Shown piece by piece: positions 57,101 to 64,000 of a DNA stretch of 64,000 bases; within the stretch, counting starts at the first letter, position 1, and every line of letters begins with the position of its first letter. The DNA comes from Paralvinella palmiformis. Lineage: Eukaryota > Annelida > Polychaeta > Terebellida > Alvinellidae. The DNA lies in contig JAODUP010000018.1 in NCBI GenBank assembly GCA_025642065.1, positions 498,501 to 562,500 on the forward strand, read 5' to 3'. A program made the translations under genes and the position numbers. A model generated the notes under the pieces. The model searched no databases, was not told where the DNA came from, and worked only from the letters and a program-made list of their open reading frames with translations.

Positions 57101-57450
57101 AGCACCAAGGTCATGGCATGATATGCCATCAAAATAAGCTGTATGTCTTTGGTGGATACACAGCTGGTGAAGATACAATCTCCTTTGTTGACTGTCACAA
57201 ATGTGAGATGTATGATATCGACCTGGACCAGTGGACTAGGATTGCAGACTCTCCCAAAGAATACCTCCATTTTAGCAACTCATTAACCTTACAGGATGAC
57301 AAAGTCTATATTCTTGGTGGCAAGGCTTCTCTCAGAACACTTCACACTTATGATCCAGAGACAAATGATTTCACTAATGTGGAGGTGTACGGCCCTGATG
57401 TACAGAAGATTGTTCGTCTGAAGGTTGCCTTGCCTTTGGATTTGATGTAA
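54106..57450 (+). CDS. BTB-BACK-Kelch protein (KLHL family), 599 residues
   Basis: Coding exons 54106-54174 and 55720-57450 join in phase 0. Residues 1-31 are an N-terminal tail (LLQETEQIQISKDKCKYM). The BTB/POZ domain covers about 45-145 and has the canonical FRAHRDVLAEASDYFSAMF. The BACK domain covers about 150-275 (CREFLVKRL, ALQLADRYCLGDL, RWLDSDAEQR). Kelch blades cover about 330-590, with Gly-Gly pairs at 346-347, 450-451, 501-502 and 556-557. BTB-Kelch proteins usually dimerise, bind CUL3 through BTB-BACK, and present substrates held by the kelch propeller for ubiquitylation. I cannot assign an orthologue number. Most of the protein is in one long exon. No frame break or missing core motif was seen. 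Confidence 0.92.
54175..55719 (+). other. KLHL intron
   Basis: 1545-bp intron, gtatgt to taacag. No repeat copy recognised inside. Confidence 0.7.
55720..57450 (+). CDS. KLHL terminal coding exon (residues 24-599)
   Basis: Acceptor ttccattctaacag directly before 55720. It reads ISKDKCKYM into the main ORF and ends at TAA 57448-57450. It contains the whole BTB, BACK and kelch region without introns. Confidence 0.93.
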   Translation: MSKDKCKYMNNNYKKVPFKMYDYRCDIKLNVEKETFRAHRDVLAEASDYFSAMFSHNMVEKEKDAIELKGISPRGFRAMMDYFYHGHVTVEPANVEDVLEAARFFHIEWLIAVCREFLVKRLSMDNYLWALQLADRYCLGDLHTDIFKFVAYNFSELAVQPVFMELSYELLFALLSEDHYIDAPEGHIFKVVCRWLDSDAEQRKQYSASLLTLIRYPLLDKEELESISEVILEIPEVKECIDEAIKYNANPTKQCLLDSDNTHVRGSRDTLVLFSAVDDANMIQYKAPGCDGFFSQKVDTSFMQSVFEFASVSVLGDFLFVAGGYNRGTWCSSPAFYSYNPRNRLWAQLSSMKQPRVSFSLCSANQGLYAVTGIEHIVLDGIDREIILESVEFYDPMTNLWHFIPELPIACFSAAACVVDEKLYVSGGISADPEDTVPVSYHHVYIPKEQIWIPKSRMLTEHQGHGMICHQNKLYVFGGYTAGEDTISFVDCHKCEMYDIDLDQWTRIADSPKEYLHFSNSLTLQDDKVYILGGKASLRTLHTYDPETNDFTNVEVYGPDVQKIVRLKVALPLDLM

Positions 57451-60400
57451 GACATTTTAATGATATAATGTGTCCTTTGAACAAAAGGTTTTAATAACCA
57501 TCACCAATCTTGTTAAGAAATCATGGAAATGACCCACAGTTAGCTGATTTTTCCAGCCAGGACGTTCAAAAAAATACTTTAGCCTAACAACACTCTTAAA
57601 ATGTCTTTATGAATTGGCAATTCGGCGTGCATTTATAAATCTATGATTTTAAAAAGGTACTGTTCAGTTAACAAGATTTGGTTCATTGTTGTGTCATTAT
57701 ATTTTATTGAAGTGTAGTTGTTAAACAGATATTTCCAAGAGAATTAATCTAAATATAAAGTTCTGTTGTGCCTTGTTAATGAGTACTTTCTTGTTAAATG
57801 ATGGGATATGAAGATGACATTTACTATCCCATATTATTTATGCCTAAAAGAAAAGTCATTTATGTCAACTTCATACATCTCAGACCATTATATGATCATG
57901 CCATTAAAGGTTTAGTCATCATTCATAACACTATTGCACCTAGTCATATTTAGCACATTAATGACTCATTAGTAAGTACAAGTGAAAGTCCCTTCATTTT
58001 CTGGACCATGTCGTTGTTTTGAACAAGCTCAAAAAATTATTTACTGTATGTTCTGTTCAATACGAAGTTGTTTGTTTGTTTGTAACACTAGTGCTGTTTG
58101 CATGTTACAGAAGTGGCATCGTTGGTGACGTGGGGATGGAACAAGAGACACAATAATATGTTTTGTTTGGTTTGTAGACATTTAACTTATTATTTCCCGC
58201 AGGTTGGCTGCTTGCATGGCACAAGATATTAAACGCTGACATGGCTTGATATCTCATTACAACTCCCGTACTTCCCATTGAACGTGATAGAGATCATATA
58301 AAAACTGTAGATCTGTTTTCAGTGTTAGTCACATTACTTCACTGGCAATGTGATAAGCAGTGGTCTACTTTTTGATGAAATGACTAAACTAATTGATTAC
58401 ACTGTTAACAATAAGTCGATAGCTCATGCAATATCACAATCAGATGTACTAAATGTGCAACAATTTATTGTATTCATTAATTTCAGTGCAGTGTTTGGTG
58501 AGATATATGTTTGTATTAGACTTGCTACATGTTTGCCAGTAAATTATTCACTTATTGGTTGGGAGGAGCTGTTTCATTATAATGTTTAAACTATTTATTA
58601 ACCAAATCCGAAGCGCAGCATGGCTTCTTTTTTGCATTATAGAGAATATTATTATGACCTCAGATTGATGACCAGTATGTTTGGTTTATAGCAATTAAAT
58701 TGTTTTTGTTAGTTATGTTTATGATGATGTGACCATTAGAGCTGGCTTGGTGTTAGCTTTGACGTATAAATGCATGAGAAGTTGATTCAGTTTATTGCGC
58801 TGAGCATCTGAATATTGCTAACTTGTTTGCGTAATCTACCAAGTGATCATCAAGCTATCTCTTTCTCCCTATTTCTCTCTCACATTTTCATAGAAGCGAC
58901 TGTTTCACTATTTTTCTGAATTTTGCCTTAAATGCATTTAACAGTCCAGAAATAGAAGACACTTAGTTCAACTGACATGTATCAAACAAATACACTGCTA
59001 TATGAGTACTGCATTTATGGGATGAAACAATTGTAAATAGACACTTCACATCGGTATCTTGGTTTGGATTAAGGGTTAACAAAGTATAATGTTGTATAAA
59101 TTAAGTGTATTATGTTCTTTGTTTAAGTGTCATCAAAACATACCACAAAATTATTCGCTGTCCCATTTAATATAGTGATTGTTGCTGCATGTTACATCAG
59201 TATTATATGCGTAGATTAGGAGAGAGGATTTAACAGTACTGTATTTTGAAAAAAACTATTTAAGAGTCAGCTCCTTTACTGTGTTTATCTTATTTATACC
59301 TTGTTTATAATTTGTTCACGTGTTTTGTTTAATTTTTTTAAAACGTTTTTAAAGTGCTGTGCACTATATTGTATTTTTTACAAATTTCAGCCAATGGTTT
59401 CAAGATATCTGTTGATGTTGATATGATGTGTACAATTTTAGAGCTATTAATGACTAATTAACTTTTGCGATGAATTGCAATCTTCTTCATTGTTCCGATG
59501 ATAAATGCTTGGTTTTCCCAGGGAGCACTTGTAAGATGTTTCAGTGAAACTGCATTTATATGCCGATAACATAATTGATGGTGGATGACAAGTACTGCAT
59601 CTGAACATCACAGATTGCTGTGGGATCTTTGGAAAACTGACTGAAGTCTGTACATACCTGAGCCCACACTGTAAACATGTTCATGGCAGAGGTACCGTGG
59701 CAATGACAGGATGCGGCTGCAAGAGAGTACCTGGGAATATTGAAGCCTAGCAGGTGTTTTAATGAAGAAAGGGAGTTATTTATTTCAAAAAATAAAACAG
59801 GTGAAAGTTGGCATACCAAAAGTTTTCTTGTCCTCCCAGATTGACTGATCAAGTTCAGCAAGCGGCTTCTGTTTACAAGCTCTGATAGATGTTATGCATA
59901 CAAGTGAATTAAGTTTGGTTAAGTCAATATTATTGATATAATGTTGACTGCTGGACGTGGGAGCACCTTGCCAAGTGTCAGCTTTACATGTTTACATTAA
60001 GCACAATTTGATATATTTTGTGAATGGATTTATATTTATTTTGTGTGTGTGTGTGTGTGTGTGTGTTCACATTTTGCCAGCTTCAACATTTTTAGAATGT
60101 TACGTGGTCTTGCTTTCATTAAAGTGACCAAACATAAAAAGTATTACAATTGTGCGATTGTTAATATAATCTTTTTTCACAATTGTCATTAAAATATGTC
60201 TCTCATGCAAGCTATACGTTTGATGAATCTTATTCTTTGCTAACTTCTCCATACGACTGCTGTGTTATAATTACTAAAAATATTTATTGTTTCGCTTCAG
60301 TTGTGATTAGCAAGGGTATTTAATTTATGTTTTTCAACGTTTATGTAGTAGTATCTTGCAGTAATGGCTGACACACAAAAATTGTATGTTATAATTAAGA

Positions 60401-60860
60401 TTAAATAGGCTCATAATAATATGATTTACATTACAGAACATTGATTCACTGATCTTGTAATAGAAAGTGCATTTATTCCAATGTTGTATGTATATGTTAT
60501 CCAATTAGTATGGTACATTGTATTCTGACTAGAAGATGATTAATAATTAATGTCTTGAACGTAATACCAAAATTAATTAACCAATGGTGTAGTAAAATGC
60601 TATAATCTTTCTGATATATTCGCCAAATGTTTCTGCGTCGATGTCATTTTTTCTCCAAATTCTTATGCTGTAGTGGCAATTTTGGACACGACAAGCTACG
60701 AGTGTACGTAGAATAATTAAAACTATTGATTGTTTACAAATTGTTTTGGTTTCATGTCAGCTGATGGGGTGTTCACTGCATTTTACTGTGCTTCTGCGTG
60801 CTTGTTTATCATAACGTAACCGTGTATTGTTTTAGATCAATAAACAAGAGCTTAGTGAAG
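57451..60860 (+). other. Probable long 3' UTR of the KLHL gene
   Basis: AT-rich and without gene features. AATAAA signals lie at 59791-59796 and 60839-60844. The second is followed by a sharp change into microsatellite DNA, so a UTR of up to about 3.4 kb is plausible. A (GT)n run lies at about 60042-60065. Confidence 0.4.
60839..60844 (+). terminator. Candidate KLHL poly(A) signal
   Basis: AATAAA in a context (gatcaataaacaagagc) with a GT/T-rich stretch (cgtacttttgtctc) about 25 nt downstream, as expected for a cleavage site. Confidence 0.4.
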
Positions 60861-60916
60861 ACGGTCGTACTTTTGTCTCTTCGGGCGACTAAATAATATC
60901 AAGTTTAAGAAATAGA

Positions 60917-60920
<4 letters not shown>

Positions 60921-60949
<29 letters not shown>
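60921..60949. repeat. (CA)n microsatellite
   Basis: About 14 uninterrupted CA units. Confidence 0.95.
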
Positions 60950-60951
<2 letters not shown>

Positions 60952-61853
60952 GAATGAATAAGTAACAAACATACAATGTATCAGTTGATATTTTGAAAGT
61001 TTTTTTTAAGCTGCACAATTCATGTAGCGAAACTTGTTGGTGTAAAATACACACACAACAGAGAGAGAGCTCAAGATTCTCCGTGATGAAGCCTTTCATA
61101 CATATAGCTAAATAGACTGAAAATATTTGATAATAATCTATCTTATTTGTACTACCTGTTATGAGAACCATACTTACTTTTAAAGTTGTACTGCTCACAT
61201 AAGGTCACAAGAGTACACATCATTTGATTAGATATAATTCAACAATTTCCACCTAATTCATTTTTATTTCATTTTGAGTTACATAAACTTCGGCTAATTA
61301 ATAAATCTGATAATATAAATTATACTAAACTAATGCCGTTCGTCTTTTATGTAGATTAGTTTGTGCTGGTACGCGCGCACGTGCGTCCGCGCTCAGTTGT
61401 CATTTTCTATTTGTCTGGAGGCATCTACAAATTCCAATTGGCCACTTGAATGGTGTTTATGTTACCGTGACAGGAATTTAAAATATCTTTAACGCCGGAA
61501 CAATCCGGAACAATCCCGAGAAGAACCATCATTTCTCCTGTGACTACTACACAAGGTCGTCGAGTGCAAAACCATAATACATTGTTGTTATTAATTGTCA
61601 TCGGTAACGTGTTGGTATTCCATTGTTTGACCGAACACAGCCCGCCATCAACATTTGCTTCTCTCTCTGGTCTCTCATAGTCTAATAACAAAGTGCTACA
61701 AGGGGTTAATGTTAATTATCGACGTATCTCAGATGTACATCCTACACTCTCTCCTAGAGTGTAGAATCAGATAGAAACAAGTTCGTTTTAAAGAGCTCTA
61801 TATTTCTTGCAATTTCAGGCCTTTTAGCATTTATGGCCTGCATCCATTTGCAG

Positions 61854-61855
<2 letters not shown>

Positions 61856-61900
<45 letters not shown>
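61856..61900. repeat. (TA)n microsatellite
   Basis: About 22 uninterrupted TA units. Confidence 0.95.
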
Positions 61901-61902
<2 letters not shown>

Positions 61903-61964
61903 AGTTAGACGAAACGTGATGTTTTTTTGCTAATCTGTCATTTAACCTTACTCGGTCACTCATT

Positions 61965-62095
61965 CATCTAGTACCTGAGCTGGGTTATGTGTGATGGGTG
62001 TTTCATCTTTCAATTCGCTTGCGACCTATTGCTTTAGGGTGTCACTCGACCCATTCAGCGTACCGCTGTACAAACAGCACTATTTCCACCAAACG
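61965..62095 (+). mobile_element. SINE family 1, degraded copy
   Basis: The tRNA head is largely gone. The body blocks gggtgtttcatcttt, cttgcgacctattgctttag and gtgtcactcgacccattcag remain and follow the family order. Confidence 0.65.
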
Positions 62096-62149
62096 GGAGT
62101 GCATGGTCTAACGAAGATTGTTAGGTTTTCGAGTACCAGTTTCATTTAT

Positions 62150-62300
62150 TACTAACTTAAAAGACGCTCTCCTCGCCGACTTTAAAACTTGAAGGCTACG
62201 CGGGCCTTTATAACTTAAAAAACCAATTTAAATGAGTAAACGTTATAGTCCCAACCAATGTCATATTCTTTTGTCAGACCTTTTTTTGCGAACACATAAA
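62150..62300. repeat. Dispersed repeat family R, copy 3 (partial)
   Basis: It shares aaggctac, ggcctttataact, aaccaatttaaatgagtaaa, gtcccaaccaatgtcatatt and gcgaacacataaacaaac with the copies at 43858 and 47388. Confidence 0.6.
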
Positions 62301-62518
62301 CAAACCCAAAAAACCCACCACATACTCGTTAGGGAGGTGGGGGGGTGCAACCCTTTTCCGATTAATATCTGTGACACAATAAACTATGGCGTATGACAGA
62401 GGGGCTGTGAGAATAGAGTCATGGTTCTTGTTGCCTACTATCAATGATAAATAATAATAAATTAATAATAATAATAATACTAAATCCCTTAAAATATTAT
62501 TTTTATATAGGGCCCCCC

Positions 62519-62564
62519 AAACACACACACACGAGCGCGCGCGCGCGCACACACACACACACTT
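62519..62564. repeat. (CA)n-(CG)n-(CA)n microsatellite
   Basis: An alternating purine-pyrimidine run including gcgcgcgcgc in the middle, a sequence type prone to Z-DNA. Confidence 0.93.
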
Positions 62565-62837
62565 ATATAAGGTAATAATATGATGTTGAACATGGCACAC
62601 ATAATATTTTCACTTTCTATAAGATATGTTATATAAAGTAAGCTATTATTTAACTTTCCCATCATTTGTTCATTCATAATGACATTAATTGTAGCCCGAC
62701 TTTATTTATATTTGATTATAATTAAATAGCCGTAGGCTCACTGACGCAAAATGGCGGCTAAATCATCTTATTTTATATGACAGTATCCTGCTAAATTTGA
62801 ATATGTTAGTGTATGTACGTGTTCTTTGTTGCCCTTA

Positions 62838-62929
62838 TGCACGCATGCACGCATGCACGCACGCACGCACCACGCAGATGCACGCACGCATTCATGCATG
62901 CACACAGAGAGAGAGAGAGAGAGAGAGAG
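62838..62929. repeat. (GCAC/ATGC)n then (GA)n tract
   Basis: Imperfect cgcatgcacgcacgcac repeats are followed by about 12 GA units at 62906-62929. Confidence 0.9.
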
Positions 62930-62994
62930 CAAACTAGTATACTATTTAAGAGATATAGCAAGAGTGCGTCCATATTCACATATTTGTGCGTCCA

Positions 62995-62997
<3 letters not shown>

Positions 62998-63032
<35 letters not shown>
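62998..63032. repeat. (TA)n microsatellite
   Basis: About 17 TA units. Confidence 0.95.
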
Positions 63033-63034
<2 letters not shown>

Positions 63035-63564
63035 GTAGAACCACAAATTTATGAGTACTGTTTAATTTGCCTAATGATATATTAAATCAATTGATTATGT
63101 ACAGATGTTGTTTAGGATAGAAAAATCTACTGCTCTTTTTGTTGTATGATTAGACAAAAACGTGCGGAATTAGAACATTGTCATATAGTGCTTCAAGACT
63201 AATATCACCATCGTCATTTATCATCCATTGTCAACTAACATATGTCTAACGCTAGGTGGACAAGGACCTGGACCCCGCCATAATATAACACAATAGTTCA
63301 TTATGGTCCAATCATATATGTACAAACATCGGTCTATATAAGAGACACGTTTACGAAGGCAAATATTACCTTATGAATATTCATAAGTTGACGTAGGGTA
63401 GAGCCGGTGAGGTGTTTCCAACAGCAATAACTGACAGCAATGGTGGATACCTTATTTGGTAAACAAAGCTTCTTTAAAATTGGGTCAGCTTCACGTCTGA
63501 CCGACTTTAGCTGAAATTTATTCGGTCAGTACTGCGCAGGAAATGTTCCACACTCTCCCCCCCT

Positions 63565-63592
63565 CACCACACACACACACACACACACACTC
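63565..63592. repeat. (CA)n microsatellite
   Basis: About 12 CA units after a C-rich run. Confidence 0.93.
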
Positions 63593-63693
63593 ACGCACAG
63601 CTAGCCGTTATCTGTCATTTCTATGTTTGCCCTTTGAAAAACTAAATTTTAAAACTCTTTTTTAAGGTTGAGAGTTAATTATAACTCGAGAGA

Positions 63694-63721
63694 CGGAGAG
63701 AGAGAGAGAGAGAGAGAGAGG
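63694..63721. repeat. (GA)n microsatellite
   Basis: About 13 GA units. Confidence 0.93.
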
Positions 63722-64000
63722 GCAGTCCGTTCTATATTCTGACAGCTTAGTTTTCCGAAAGCCCGATGTTTCGACCCTGCTTTGACCCTGTACGGCATGA
63801 CAGACCGAACGGGAGATATAACAGCCTGTATAAATATATATACTATATTCGCCGTTTTCGATAAGAACCGTCGTTTTCGTGCGCGAAACATCGTCAACAT
63901 TAGGTAAGACCAAGTAAAAATACTTGCCAATGATATACACCTTACTTTTCGCTAATAACTAGTTACGATCGAGTCACAGGACACTCCGACATATATTTCC

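Larger units (their letters stand above)
63330..63903 (+). promoter_or_regulatory. Candidate TATA promoter and first exon at right edge
   Basis: A TATA-like tctatataagag lies at about 63332-63343. Downstream DNA is moderately CpG-rich and ends at a strong donor (aacattag|gtaaga, GT at 63904-63905). The ATG at about 63440 opens a short 24-codon frame (MVDTLFGKQSFFKIG...). A plus-strand gene may begin here and leave the window, but no conserved peptide supports it. Confidence 0.3.

Noticed and set aside
62813..63085. ORFs of His/Ala/Arg/Glu and Tyr-Ile repeats
   Set aside because: They are translations of CGCA, GA and TA microsatellites.

Overview
This window looks like nuclear DNA of an invertebrate animal. 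A mollusc or another lophotrochozoan is my best guess, from genome texture rather than a diagnostic marker. The DNA is AT-rich. Genes are split by GT-AG introns, CpG-rich patches mark the gene starts, and (TA)n and (CA)n microsatellites are abundant. A tRNA-derived SINE family recurs about every 5 kb. No bacterial operon, CRISPR array, viral gene or functional structural RNA was seen.

Two protein-coding genes are well supported. The first is a complete UBA1, the ubiquitin-activating enzyme E1, on the minus strand. Its 25 coding exons run from the ATG at 42798 down to the TGA at 22839. All exon phases join to one 1050-residue protein, with the catalytic cysteine at residue 628. Its CpG-rich promoter lies at about 42.85-43.45 kb. 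Codon 38, in exon 2, matches the alternative start Met41 of human UBA1, so the nuclear/cytoplasmic two-isoform layout appears conserved. The second gene is a BTB-BACK-Kelch (KLHL-family) protein of 599 residues on the plus strand. A short coding exon (54106-54174) is followed by a 1.7-kb terminal exon (55720-57450) and a probable 3.4-kb 3' UTR. KLHL proteins are usually CUL3 ubiquitin-ligase adaptors, so both genes may act in ubiquitin conjugation, as first step and as substrate selector. They lie about 11 kb apart and face away from each other. There is no evidence of co-regulation.

Layout. 0-2.4 kb: AT-rich DNA with two weak candidate minus-strand coding pieces. 2.4-20.4 kb: mostly intergenic or intronic, with SINEs, a 16-bp minisatellite, a decayed Tc1/mariner transposase next to an 87-bp perfect hairpin, and microsatellites. 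20.5-21.5 kb: CpG-rich promoter-like DNA with a probable minus-strand first exon. 22.1-43.4 kb: UBA1, whose introns carry SINEs, a hAT element with a leftover transposase C-terminus, a recent nested tandem/segmental repeat with a MITE in one monomer, and an exon-like antisense remnant. 43.8-53.7 kb: accessory DNA with a three-copy dispersed repeat, a LINE endonuclease fragment, a hAT-like MITE, a second copy of the intronic MITE carrying a 65-bp palindrome, and a pair of long inverted arms. 53.8-60.9 kb: the KLHL gene. 60.9-64 kb: microsatellites, repeat fragments and a possible TATA promoter with first exon at 63.3-63.9 kb.

The strongest observations are the complete E1 gene with its conserved internal start, transposon insertions that can be dated by target-site duplications, and several perfect short-spacer palindromes. 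I found no previously unknown multi-gene system. All calls come from reading the sequence and from remembered family features. No database search was run.
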